A DNA stretch of 40,216 nt, from the IMG/VR virus record IMGVR_UViG_3300037257_000061, positions 1-40,216 of that record. The stretch is one strand, 5' to 3'. Shown here one piece after another: positions 17,001-24,525 of the stretch. The DNA is from a virus. How positions within the stretch are numbered: position 1 is the stretch's first letter; each line of letters begins with the position of its first letter. Both the position numbers and the translations under genes were made by a program. Below the pieces are notes generated by a model, which saw only the letters and a list, made by a program, of their open reading frames with translations, was not told the origin of the DNA and made no database searches.

Positions 17001-17207
17001 ATGATCACAGTGCTTGGCACATTTGGTGATTACAATATTCTCAAAGGCGATGATGGACAAGAATATAATGCTTATCCATATGCTCTTGATGCGGATAGAG
17101 TTAGTCACAAGCATGGGTTCTTCCTTTTAAATAAGAAGAATTTTGCAGATGGTACAGAGGGGTATGTAATCACAAACTACCTTGTTGACGAAGATAACAA
17201 CCAATAG
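17001..17207 (+). CDS. Small hypothetical protein
   Basis: 68 residues (MITVLGTFGDYNILKGDDGQEYNAYPYALDADRVSHKHGFFLLNKKNFADGTEG...). Unrecognised. Looks like a single small beta domain. Ends TAG. Isolated by structured intergenic DNA on both sides. Confidence 0.6.
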   Translation: MITVLGTFGDYNILKGDDGQEYNAYPYALDADRVSHKHGFFLLNKKNFADGTEGYVITNYLVDEDNNQ

Positions 17208-17512
17208 ATAATTTTATCAATTTTGGTTGAGTGTTAAAAGAGTAAGTGGTCTAGCAATCCTTATTCTACACTCACCAAAAATTGTATAATCACAAGCTCT
17301 CATTTTCAACCCAATAAAATTCGCTATATCATAATGAACACAAATGATTGGATGGTTGCCATATAATAACTGATTAAAAGTTTGTCAGTATAATCTAAAA
17401 AGAATCGCAAGGCTAGTGCTATGTTTGAAACAACATAAGCAGCTCAACTTGAAAACTCAGCATAACTGAGTGCAAAGTAAAAATATTATCAACCAACTTA
17501 AACTCAGCTAAA
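17208..17512 (+). other. Non-coding stretch with structured RNA hairpins
   Basis: No gene is seen. At 17221-17278 a long imperfect hairpin is formed by TTGG/CCAA, TGAGTGT/ACACTCA and, nested inside, AGAGTAAG/CTTATTCT with a 13-nt apical loop. At 17454-17470 ACTCAG/CTGAGT form a small hairpin, and near 17420 ATGTT/AACAT another. Could be a small RNA or leader of the next gene. Confidence 0.45.
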
Positions 17513-17953
17513 GTGAAAGTACAATCAACAATCGGTGAAGGCCTATTAGGTCAGACCATATCTTTGAACATTCAAGAAATGATTATTTTGGCAGATTTGC
17601 TTCAAGTATTTGATGCAAGGATCTCAAAAGAATCTGATCTTGCTTTCCATAACGTCTCAGCCTTCTTGCACAAAGCTCTTGGCAATGATGTCAAAACTTT
17701 GGATCAAACAACGGAAGAAATGTTTGGTAATGCCATTCAGTTCTCATACAACCAGAAAATCAAGTGTTTGGCCAATCGTTATCAAAGCAAATCATCCCTG
17801 TTGGCCAGAGTAGAATCTACCTTTGGCAAGGATGCAATTTTCGAAAAAGAAGAAGCTCTTAACGGAATGATGTATGTCTCTTATCAAAAGAGTAAAGATG
17901 AGCTTGAATACAGATTCTGTGCTTGTTATCCTATTCCTCCTGTTGAAAAATAG
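17513..17953 (+). CDS. Hypothetical protein (GTG start)
   Basis: 146 residues from a GTG at 17513, beginning VKVQSTIGEGLLGQTISLNIQEMIILADLLQVFDARI. Helical and unrecognised. The GTG was chosen because the next in-frame ATG would remove a well-formed N-terminal stretch. Stops with TAG 2 nt before the next start, so the pair is coupled. Confidence 0.62.
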   Translation: MKVQSTIGEGLLGQTISLNIQEMIILADLLQVFDARISKESDLAFHNVSAFLHKALGNDVKTLDQTTEEMFGNAIQFSYNQKIKCLANRYQSKSSLLARVESTFGKDAIFEKEEALNGMMYVSYQKSKDELEYRFCACYPIPPVEK

Positions 17954-17955
17954 CC

Positions 17956-18297
17956 ATGGAATCAGATACAAAAGATATCATGCTTGTATTAGGGAGACTC
18001 AACGCCGTTGTGCCTGAGTCTACCCTACAAGCAATTCAAGATGGAAAGCCTCTTATCATTTTTATAGACGATGAAGTAGCATTTAATAATACTGATTTGT
18101 CTGATGAAGACGCTCTTGCATTAAGAAAGATCACAGAGCAACCAGCTCTTGCACCCATAGTGAGAAGAACTTTATCAACTCACAGAATGGAACCTCTTGA
18201 GATGCCTCCATTGTATGATGTATCTCATGATAATTTTCGTGAGCTTCAGCCTTGGCAAAAGCATGGTAAACACTGTAAACGTGGAAGATCTTACTAA
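17956..18297 (+). CDS. Hypothetical acidic protein
   Basis: 113 residues: MESDTKDIMLVLGRLNAVVPESTLQAIQDGKPLIIFIDDEVAFNNTDLSDEDALALRK... with a basic tail KHGKHCKRGRSY. Family unknown. Follows the previous gene by 2 nt and overlaps the next by 35 nt. Confidence 0.62.
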   Translation: MESDTKDIMLVLGRLNAVVPESTLQAIQDGKPLIIFIDDEVAFNNTDLSDEDALALRKITEQPALAPIVRRTLSTHRMEPLEMPPLYDVSHDNFRELQPWQKHGKHCKRGRSY

Positions 18298-18502
18298 GCC
18301 TCTTAGCACACTCTTTACTCCATTAGAAGTTGAGAGTTGTGAGATGCATACTTACGTTAGTAAAGTTGATGCTTATAATTATGCGCACAAGTGTATTCCT
18401 CATGGTATGAACCTTCAAAAGATTGAAGCCATAGGACACACCACATACTACTTATTTGGTAACAATGACTGCAAATGCTATTGTTGTCTTATCGATAAGT
18501 GA
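18263..18502 (+). CDS. Hypothetical Cys-rich protein
   Basis: 79 residues from the ATG at 18263 (MVNTVNVEDLTKPLSTLFTPLEVESCEMHTYVSKVDAYNYAHKCIPHGMNLQKIEAIGHTTYYLFGNNDCKCYCCLIDK). The C-terminal CKCYCC cluster plus earlier Cys and His could bind metal. The stop is TGA; if TGA were read as Trp late in infection, translation would run on about 50 codons to the next TGA. Overlaps the upstream gene by 35 nt. Confidence 0.55.
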   Translation: MVNTVNVEDLTKPLSTLFTPLEVESCEMHTYVSKVDAYNYAHKCIPHGMNLQKIEAIGHTTYYLFGNNDCKCYCCLIDK

Positions 18503-18725
18503 TCTCGTTTGAACGCACGGAAACGTTATAACGAGAGTCTGCTTCCCCATGACTGGCAGGCAACAATGATAGATGAGTGTATCGACTCAACGGCACATTT
18601 CCGAAAACATAAACATTTTCTTACCTCAATATCTATTTGTACATTTGAACGATGAACAAAAGGGCCACTCATCGCGTTGTGAAACGCGGTGAGTTTTCCA
18701 ATTCACTAAACAATAATACTCTACA
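18503..18725 (+). ncRNA. Non-coding stretch with GUGA-loop hairpin terminator element
   Basis: No independent gene is supported. A 12-bp hairpin, ACTCATCGCGTT-GTGA-AACGCGGTGAGT, spans 18667-18694 and is followed by TTTT, so it works as a terminator or RNA 3' end. The GCGTTGTGAAACG core, preceded by ACAAAAGG, recurs at 23605-23636. A TACATTTG box at 18640-18647 matches the -7 consensus and could serve the next gene. Confidence 0.45.
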
Positions 18726-18989
18726 ATGCAAAAGGTCAGAACTCTCACGGATGTTGAGATAAAAGTCATAAAGACTAATCATCCGAAGTCCAACATTAAG
18801 ACTCCTGAAGAAGGTTTGGAAGAAATCAAAGATCTGTTGGATCCAATAGTTTACGAGCGCTTGAGAAATGCGCCTGAACTCAAACTAGCTCTTAGAGAAG
18901 AGTTAAAGAAAGCCTATAATGTGAATTTAGACTGGGTATACGCGTTATATCACCAGTATTCATTACTTAAGAAAATAGAACTCAAGTAG
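18726..18989 (+). CDS. Hypothetical helical protein
   Basis: 87 residues, MQKVRTLTDVEIKVIKTNHPKSNIKTPEEGLEEIKDLLDPIVYERLRNAPELKLALREELKKAYNVNLDWVYALYHQY... almost entirely helical. No family recognised. Ends TAG; the next start follows 1 nt later. Confidence 0.65.
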   Translation: MQKVRTLTDVEIKVIKTNHPKSNIKTPEEGLEEIKDLLDPIVYERLRNAPELKLALREELKKAYNVNLDWVYALYHQYSLLKKIELK

Positions 18990-18990
18990 C

Positions 18991-19236
18991 ATGAAACAAT
19001 TCAATAATCTTCATATCAAAGAACTCACAGGTTTTACTAGTGAGACTATCGTTGCCTCTTATGCTTTTGTTATAGATATGAAGACAACAAAATCTGCTCG
19101 AATCATCATTCTGAATTCTATCAATGTATTCCGTCAGCTCTCATCAATATTAGTTGTTGAGAGGGATAACGTTGCTGTTTACAGAACACACTCTTTGCCT
19201 AAGGCTCTCAAAGTCTATAACGCAATTATACATTAA
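18991..19236 (+). CDS. Hypothetical protein
   Basis: 81 residues (MKQFNNLHIKELTGFTSETIVASYAFVIDMKTTKSARIIILNSINVFRQLSSILVV...). Alpha/beta, unrecognised. Coupled to the upstream gene by 1-nt spacing and followed by 1.1 kb without a gene. Confidence 0.62.
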   Translation: MKQFNNLHIKELTGFTSETIVASYAFVIDMKTTKSARIIILNSINVFRQLSSILVVERDNVAVYRTHSLPKALKVYNAIIH

Positions 19237-20372
19237 AACAATCCTGGTGATAAATGGTCTTAGCTGAGTGCCAAATATCTTTATTCGCAATATGCGTTAC
19301 AGGAGGCTCATACGACAACATCCAATCGTCGAGAACACTACACGCGCAAACAATATTTTTGAATGAAATGAATGAAGAACGTGATGTAGCCGTGTAAGTC
19401 GGCAGTATTTGAACTAGATAGTTTAGTGCTAATTTTCAAGTCCTACTGGGTATGCTCATATTGAGTACGGTAATGATACTAGAGATTGGTTAAATAGCTA
19501 GTTCTTGGGTAGGGCAAACACACACGTAGTGGTGGTGAACACTGATAGAGGTAAAAAGGCTCGGGATGGGGCTACATTTGTCGGCAGTGGAGTTAATGGC
19601 ATCCTATTGCTCCATGTATTAAAGTCCGGTCTGAAGACACCTTCCTTACCCATTCCCATTTCTCTCCACAATTAATCAAGACACGAAGTCTGACGACGAT
19701 TCGCCTTGGATCACTTCACTAAGATACTTTGCTAAAGCCGAGTAGCTCAGAGCGTGGAGTATGGAGAGAGAAATCTCATTTAGTTGTACGCAACTACACA
19801 TAGTAAGAATGAGGTACGAAACGTATTAAATTGTAGCGGTAGATTTAAGGCTTAGGATAAGTCCTTATCTAAAAGTATGTCTTTGACATATATACTAATT
19901 CAGACAATTAAGTAGTACGCAATATCACCACTATGTGATGAACTTTTAAGCTAGTTTTTAGAAAACAGCAACCATTGTAAACCACCGGCGCTGCAAGCTC
20001 GGACTCGGATAGATGGAACGGTGTGATTCCCAATGCGCTAATTTGTTGAGATACTATCATGTTTGGATTATTCTGGGTAATGTTAATTCATTCTTGGGAT
20101 GGACAAGACCACGAAATTCGCGGTGGCCATGATTGATATGTGGCGAGCAATTCTCAACAACCTGTGGTGGCCCATTTACTTGCGCCGATCTCCACAATGC
20201 GTTTGGCAGTCGATTAACATTCTCTAACGAGTCTAAACATCCTCTCCCTGACACCGTTAAGCCGGGACCAGCTGCTGTAGTCATCCATCGATCTCGTGCG
20301 CTTAGCATGAGCCCATCCTTGGATGACCGGCAGTTTTTAGTTGCCACTTCAAACCTAAAACATGTTGCCTAT
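19237..20372 (+). other. 1.1-kb non-coding region rich in local hairpins
   Basis: No supported gene on either strand; short open frames here have unphage-like composition. GC content is above the flanks, which is unusual for spacer DNA and suggests structured RNA. Clear local pairings: AGTTG-TACG-CAACT near 19783, CTCATT/AATGAG around it, TTAGgATAAG/CTTATCTAA near 19852, GTATGTC/GACATA near 19875. GCCGAGTAGCTCAG at 19737 resembles the start of a tRNA with D arm, but I find no matching T arm. I cannot assign these to a known RNA family. Confidence 0.45.
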
Positions 20373-20984
20373 ATGATTAAGATTGGATTTACCCCTCTTG
20401 AACAAGAACTCATGAAAGAGTATAATGCAGCTAATCGCTTGCATCTGCTCTTTATCCAACACCCTGAATGCGAAGAAATGATGCGTAACACAATTGAAGA
20501 ACACTTTACTTGTGCTACTTTTGAAAACATCAAAGCTCGCGTTGTTGGTGTCCTTACTGGCGAAATGAATCGCCTTCATGGTACTAAGTGTCTAATCAAT
20601 GATACCTTAACAGGTGTTATTCGTGCAGGCGCAGCAGTATCTGTATCATTTTCCTTTAACGAATCAGGTGATTACGAATTGGAACTCTATGTAGATACTG
20701 CGAATAAGTATACCTCTCGTATGTACAAGGTGAGCGAACTAACTATTGATGAATCCGTGTTGACAATTGCCAAGGTGGTGATTGGACAATATTCTAGTTA
20801 CGCAGACTGTATTCGTGACCTAAGGCTACAAGGTTGTAAAGATCTTGGTTGGCTAAATTCTGATAACTTCACAATGCCAGCGGGCGCACACTTCACAGTG
20901 GCTTATCACACGGATCGTGCTAAGTCGGACGTGTATTGTGATGTAATTCGGAGATTGTATTATTCAGTGGATGAAGGCGACTAA
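20373..20984 (+). CDS. Hypothetical two-domain protein; C-terminal domain repeated in a later gene
   Basis: 203 residues from ATG 20373 (MIKIGFTPLEQELMKEYNAANRLHLLF...). An earlier in-frame ATG at 20133 was rejected because the extra stretch looks non-coding. The N-terminal half is unrecognised. The C-terminal part, VIGQYSSYADCIRDLRLQG ... HFTVAYHTDRAKSDVYCDVIRRLYYSV, resembles the whole product at 23031-23252 (LGQYKNLDECLSDLHQQ ... VFTCAYKDPKGEICVYVDCYYGLFYTV). The function of the shared domain is unknown. Confidence 0.65.
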   Translation: MIKIGFTPLEQELMKEYNAANRLHLLFIQHPECEEMMRNTIEEHFTCATFENIKARVVGVLTGEMNRLHGTKCLINDTLTGVIRAGAAVSVSFSFNESGDYELELYVDTANKYTSRMYKVSELTIDESVLTIAKVVIGQYSSYADCIRDLRLQGCKDLGWLNSDNFTMPAGAHFTVAYHTDRAKSDVYCDVIRRLYYSVDEGD

Positions 20985-20996
20985 TCGTTTAATACT

Positions 20997-21428
20997 ATGA
21001 CTAAGACACAATTCAAAATCATGGCTGGCGTTCTATTGACACTAGCCATGGTTGCTTTAGTGGGATGCAGATCTCAAAAAAGCAACGAAACTCAAATCAT
21101 GGAGTTGTTTAATGCTTATGATTATCATACAATTGATATGTCACCAGCAATCAATAACTTTCAACTTGAGTTTATTGAGGGCAAGTTAACTGTCCTGGAC
21201 TCAACCCAATCTCGAGTGAATTCCACATCATGTGATTTTCATCAGAGCCGGTTTACCTACGTAGTATCATGCCGTAATGAGGCTTTCCTCATAAAGCAAA
21301 ATCGACACAGTTTGTTATTCACCTTTCCAGATAGTATCTTATTAGGTGGAAGAATTTACTTTAAAAACTCGTGGGCTCAGCCCGATGGACATCATCAAAA
21401 CAGCTCAGTGCTAGCCTTAGGATCGTAA
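20997..21428 (+). CDS. Predicted phage lipoprotein
   Basis: 143 residues with a signal peptide and lipobox: basic N-terminus MTKTQFK, hydrophobic core IMAGVLLTLAMVALVG, then Cys24 (LVGC) for signal peptidase II processing. The mature part is unrecognised and Ser/His-rich at the end. Early-expressed lipoproteins in other phages (T5 Llp and similar) block receptors against superinfection; here that is inference from location and signal only. It follows the previous gene by 12 nt. Confidence 0.65.
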   Translation: MTKTQFKIMAGVLLTLAMVALVGCRSQKSNETQIMELFNAYDYHTIDMSPAINNFQLEFIEGKLTVLDSTQSRVNSTSCDFHQSRFTYVVSCRNEAFLIKQNRHSLLFTFPDSILLGGRIYFKNSWAQPDGHHQNSSVLALGS

Positions 21429-21498
21429 GATCTACATACCTCTAACGAGGATGATGAATGCACACTATTGCCCGCGTAATCGTATCCGTGGGCACCTT

Positions 21499-21595
21499 TT
21501 GACAGTAGCTCAGCTTGGTTAGAGTGCAACATGGACAAAATCCTTGAGGAGTTTGGTCTATGTTGAGGTCACAGGTTCAAATCCTGTCTGTCAAT
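21499..21595 (+). ncRNA. tRNA-like element with extended anticodon arm
   Basis: Acceptor TTGACAG/CTGTCAA (7 perfect bp), TA at positions 8-9, D arm GCTC/GAGT with a GG-containing loop, T arm ACAGG-TTCAAAT-CCTGT are all canonical. The anticodon arm is not: CAACATGGAC pairs with GTCTATGTTG in a continuous 10-bp helix with a 19-nt apical part that can itself form TCCT/AGGA. No 7-nt loop with U33 is present and no CCA is encoded. Either a tRNA with an insertion in the anticodon loop, or a tRNA mimic. Confidence 0.6.
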
Positions 21596-21837
21596 CAATA
21601 TTATAACAATTACTACCAGTTCCATGGCGGACCGAAGGATGCTATCTGGTAGGGTAACTCTTGCACGTACGGGGCAAGGGAGTCAGATTATTGTTATTGT
21701 TTTCTTTAGCGTGCTGCTAGCTTCACTAGGCTCAGTAGACAATAGAGAGAGCATAAATCCCCGACGCAGCTTTTAGGGACTTATTGCGCTAGCTGCTATG
21801 ACAACCACTCCAGGTTGAAGTGCGTGAAACTCGTAAC

Positions 21838-21876
21838 TTACAAATCTATGGCATTCTAAACCATGAGGATTTGTAA
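21838..21876 (+). ncRNA. Stable hairpin in non-coding region
   Basis: TTACAAATC/GATTTGTAA (9 bp) continues through a small internal loop into ATGG/CCAT with a 9-nt loop (CATTCTAAA). Surrounding DNA is non-coding. Confidence 0.45.
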
Positions 21877-22141
21877 TCCGTAACAAGCCCTGCCCACATG
21901 ATGGGATTTGCGCAAGAGTCGGACCTATAAAGCAAAGTAGATACAACTTGAAGAGAGCCTATGAATTCCTTCTCTTGAGGGTGAAAAGGTGGAAATATTA
22001 TCATAACCTAGGAAGTGTGGTACTAAAGTAAATGTAATCTAATGTGTCAATTCATACCTGCATTAGTGCATTTGTTTTTGCTTTTAACTATTAGAAAGGA
22101 CGTGATCATCGTCGTATCCCTAAGCAAGGAGAAAAACTGCA

Positions 22142-22224
22142 GTTACAGGTTGGGCGTCTTTAGATTATATCTAAGGAAGTCCTCATAGAAGTCAGCGATG
22201 CGCAAGCTAGCTGTGCCCAGTAAC
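22142..22224 (+). ncRNA. Structured RNA segment next to tRNA-like element
   Basis: Closing stem GTTAC/GTAAC plus TGGGC/GCCCA encloses CTTTAGAT-TAT-ATCTAAGG (8 bp) and further sequence, giving a compact multi-stem fold of about 83 nt. It ends 14 nt before the tRNA-like element at 22239. Confidence 0.4.
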
Positions 22225-22238
22225 AAAAAAATTCTGGT

Positions 22239-22308
22239 TGGGGTGTCGTCTAGTGGTTAGGACGGGCATCGCGAGCTAAACATGGGTTCGAATCCCAGCT
22301 CCTCCTCA
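22239..22308 (+). ncRNA. Degenerate or truncated tRNA-like element
   Basis: The 5' half, TGGGGTG then TCGTCTAGTGGTTAGGAC, is that of a Gln/Glu-type tRNA with intact D arm, and the T arm TGGG-TTCGAAT-CCCA is canonical. The 3' acceptor strand CTCCTCC pairs poorly with the 5' strand, and only about 13 nt stand where a 17-nt anticodon arm should be. It is either a decayed tRNA gene or a tRNA mimic without a working anticodon. Confidence 0.5.
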
Positions 22309-22426
22309 AAGTCAGAGACCTCGAAAGAGCTCTGTGCCAGAACTCATTAAAATCGTTTATTTGTGTGGTCACATGGTGCAACACGAATGGACTTAGTGAA
22401 GTATATTGAACAAAATCTATAAAATC

Positions 22427-22726
22427 ATGAAAAATACTAAAGAATTATTGCAGCTGGTTCTTAAAGAACTTGAGGAGGGTGAACTTTTTACCTCTGGATT
22501 GTGCATGTTAGTTGTTAATATGAAAGGTGCTAATGTATTTACTTTTAAAGAAGAAATGCAGATGTATCATTATATTCACAAGTATGGCGCACCAAAAAGG
22601 TTTACAAAACGTGCATCTGATCAACGTGGTTCTGCTTATTACTGGCCCATGGGTCAGAAAGCTCCCAGAATTGCTTGGCTTAAGAGAAGAATTAAATGGT
22701 ATAAATTCCTAAATCATATAGTATGA
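22427..22726 (+). CDS. Hypothetical protein, tandem paralogue A
   Basis: 99 residues from ATG 22427 (MKNTKELLQLVLKELEEGELFTSGLCMLVVNMK...). A TTG start 21 nt earlier is possible but less likely. The GLC-L segment and the end YYWPMGQKAPRIAWLKRRI match the next gene (GLCSLIHAL ... YAFYWKKHSVAPRKRWLKKQI), so the two are diverged tandem copies. Stop TGA overlaps the next start (ATGA). Confidence 0.65.
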   Translation: MKNTKELLQLVLKELEEGELFTSGLCMLVVNMKGANVFTFKEEMQMYHYIHKYGAPKRFTKRASDQRGSAYYWPMGQKAPRIAWLKRRIKWYKFLNHIV

Positions 22727-23034
22727 ATACTCCAAAAGTATTATTTCAATTGTTGTTAGACAACGTTGATATGATTGCAAATGAATGTCCTGGATTATGC
22801 TCATTAATTCATGCTTTATGTCGCAAAGGATATATTGATCCAGAAGAATCAAACTTTCTATTTGATGTAATATATGATCATGCTCCAAGATGGTACATGC
22901 TTCGATATTATGTTGAAGATGGTATGTTTCAAAGACGTGATTGGGATAATGCTAAGAACTATGCTTTCTATTGGAAGAAACATTCAGTGGCTCCAAGAAA
23001 AAGGTGGTTAAAGAAACAAATTGCTAAGCTATGA
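22723..23034 (+). CDS. Hypothetical protein, tandem paralogue B
   Basis: 103 residues: MNTPKVLFQLLLDNVDMIANECPGLCSLIHALCRKGYIDPEESNF ... APRKRWLKKQIAKL. Shares the GLC and APR--WLK--I signature with the preceding gene; small phage proteins with this W-L-K-K ending are familiar but uncharacterised. ATGA overlaps at both ends show tight coupling and that TGA acts as a stop here. Confidence 0.68.
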   Translation: MNTPKVLFQLLLDNVDMIANECPGLCSLIHALCRKGYIDPEESNFLFDVIYDHAPRWYMLRYYVEDGMFQRRDWDNAKNYAFYWKKHSVAPRKRWLKKQIAKL

Positions 23035-23252
23035 AAAGTTTAATCTTTGAAGCTCGGCTAATAGCCCTTGGTCAATACAAAAATCTTGATGAGTGTTTGT
23101 CTGATTTACATCAGCAAAATGCTGTTGAACTTAGTGGTAATAAACCATTCCTTCCCAAGGCAGTATTTACTTGTGCATATAAAGATCCAAAAGGAGAAAT
23201 ATGTGTATATGTTGATTGCTATTATGGATTGTTTTACACTGTAAACAATTAA
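23031..23252 (+). CDS. Hypothetical single-domain protein
   Basis: 73 residues, MKSLIFEARLIALGQYKNLDECLSDLHQQNAVELSGNKPFLPKAVFTCAYKDPKGEICVYVDCYYGLFYTVNN. Corresponds to the C-terminal domain of the product at 20373-20984, with shared GQY, DC/EC-L-DL and AY-D pattern. Function unknown. Stop TAA. Confidence 0.65.
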   Translation: MKSLIFEARLIALGQYKNLDECLSDLHQQNAVELSGNKPFLPKAVFTCAYKDPKGEICVYVDCYYGLFYTVNN

Positions 23253-23254
23253 GT

Positions 23255-23530
23255 ATGTTTAAAATTATCAAATTCTTAGACAAGATCTCTATTTGGACTG
23301 ATGATGCAAATCAAATTTTCAACATAGAATACCGTTATACAAAATTTGTGCCTTTATTACCTAAAGAGCATCTTATTGAGTTAAATTGCTTTGAAAGCGA
23401 GTTGTGGATAGCGGCACAACACAATCGTTACCAGTTTGAATCAAAGCTCAAAGAAAGCTTTGTTCCTGAACTTACTATTGCTTACTTAAAACAAGTGCAT
23501 AGTAGACTTCAAACAGTAACATCTGAATGA
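23255..23530 (+). CDS. Hypothetical protein
   Basis: 91 residues from ATG 23255 (MFKIIKFLDKISIWTDDANQIFNIEYRYTKFVPLLPKEHLIELNCFESELWIAAQ...). Unrecognised alpha/beta protein. Starts 2 nt after the previous stop. Ends TGA; reading through it would add only six residues. Confidence 0.62.
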   Translation: MFKIIKFLDKISIWTDDANQIFNIEYRYTKFVPLLPKEHLIELNCFESELWIAAQHNRYQFESKLKESFVPELTIAYLKQVHSRLQTVTSE

Positions 23531-23767
23531 TCTCTGTGTTTTCAATTATAAGGTGCAATCGTGAGATTGCTTTTCAATTGTCATAGGCATTGTCTATGAT
23601 ATACAAAAGGTTAGGTCGTGATGGCGTTGTGAAACGAAATCACCTCATCAAGGTTAGTAATCCTTGACAACGAAAGTGGGGCTGGTATTAGATTCTGGAA
23701 ACAGTACTAAACATGAAAATGTAATCTAAACTTAGTGCGGAGAATATGTTATTTAATTGGAAAACAC
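23531..23767 (+). ncRNA. Non-coding stretch with several GUGA-loop hairpins
   Basis: GCAATC-GTGA-GATTGC followed by TTTT at 23555-23574 is a good terminator. Then TCATAG/CTATGA at 23581, and GTGAT--CGTT-GTGA-AACG--ATCAC at 23618-23643, which shares ACAAAAGG and GCGTTGTGAAACG with the element at 18653-18694. Next CAAGG/CCTTG near 23648 and TTAGATT/AATCTAA around a CTG-GAAA-CAG hairpin at 23688-23726. No gene. Confidence 0.5.
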
Positions 23768-24271
23768 ATGACAGTAAGAGATGAAATTATGAAAATCTGT
23801 CTCAATGAAAGATTGGAAGGGCTTGACTTTGTAAAAGCTGTTGAGAAACAGTTAAAAGAAGTGTGCCCTTATAACCATTCTTTAGAAGGGACTTCTGAAA
23901 GCTGTGGAATTACAGGTGAATCTATGAGATTTGCTTTGGATGCTAATGGCAAAGTTTCAGAAGTAATTGAGCGTATCGAAGACCAGGCAACAAAAAGAGA
24001 ATTAGCATTAGCTAACTTCCATCTCTTAATTGAGGCTGGCAAAATTCCTGACCCAAGGAAAAGTAAATCTAGTCTGAATCAATTCGTAGCTAGTATTATG
24101 GGACAAAGAAAATCCTCAGTCCATTCTATCTCTAGCAGAGATATGCCTCCTGAGTTATTAGACATGTTATCAAAGCTTGCAGGTCATGAAGATGAGAATG
24201 AAGATCCTGATTGTGATGACGGCGAATGTTGGAAATGTTCTAAACGTGATGGCTGTAAGAAAAAGAAATAA
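23768..24271 (+). CDS. Hypothetical protein with Cys-rich C-terminus
   Basis: 167 residues from ATG 23768 (MTVRDEIMKICLNERLEGLDFVKAVEKQLKEVCPYNHSLEGTSESCG...). An earlier in-frame start at 23735 is less likely. The N-terminal half resembles the product at 30342-30698 (AVE------PYNH-----E-C--- GxxxR and TKRE-A). The tail GHEDENEDPDCDDGECWKCSKRDGCKKKK has a CxxxxCxxC-like cluster, possibly metal-binding. Function unknown. Confidence 0.65.
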   Translation: MTVRDEIMKICLNERLEGLDFVKAVEKQLKEVCPYNHSLEGTSESCGITGESMRFALDANGKVSEVIERIEDQATKRELALANFHLLIEAGKIPDPRKSKSSLNQFVASIMGQRKSSVHSISSRDMPPELLDMLSKLAGHEDENEDPDCDDGECWKCSKRDGCKKKK

Positions 24272-24525
24272 AAGTTTTTGGTAACAACCACTGAGAGGTA
24301 ACCAACCCAAAGTTAAAAAGCGAGTGCCCCTAGACTCGAGACTATCGGCAGCAACTGACAGCATAATATCCCTTGGTAAAGGATGGCTGGCACCAAGAAC
24401 TTTTACCTAGTTGGACACTTAGTTCAACTAGTCGCCTATTAGATAGGGAATCTGCAACAGGCGTAATACATACAAGCGAGTATGTTAATCGTGCGGAAAT
24501 AGCAGACAAAGAACGTGTGAGAAGC
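24272..24525 (+). ncRNA. Non-coding stretch with paired segments
   Basis: CTAGTTG/CAACTAG near 24409-24433 and CGCCT/AGGCG near 24433-24463 (with AGAT/ATCT nested) form adjacent hairpins. A short in-frame extension of the next gene could start at 24373 (GTG) but would run through these hairpins, so I treat the stretch as non-coding. Confidence 0.4.

Larger units (their letters stand above)
21429..22426 (+). other. 1-kb non-coding region with tRNA-like and structured RNA elements
   Basis: No protein gene is supported. It contains two tRNA-like sequences (21499-21595 and 22239-22308), a 9-bp plus 4-bp hairpin at 21838-21876 (TTACAAATC/GATTTGTAA) and a structured segment at 22142-22224, listed separately. 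The rest (for example 21600-21830 and 21880-22140) is GC-richer than typical spacer and looks like RNA-coding DNA, but I recognise nothing in it. Confidence 0.5.

Noticed and set aside
19737-19805. tRNA starting at GCCGAGTAGCTCAG
   Set aside because: The D-arm-like start is suggestive, but no T arm or complementary acceptor strand follows within a reasonable distance.
20133-20372. N-terminal extension of the 20373 gene and an opposite-strand frame at 20057-20347
   Set aside because: Composition is unlike phage proteins here and the stretch continues the hairpin-rich non-coding region; ATG 20373 gives a cleaner start.
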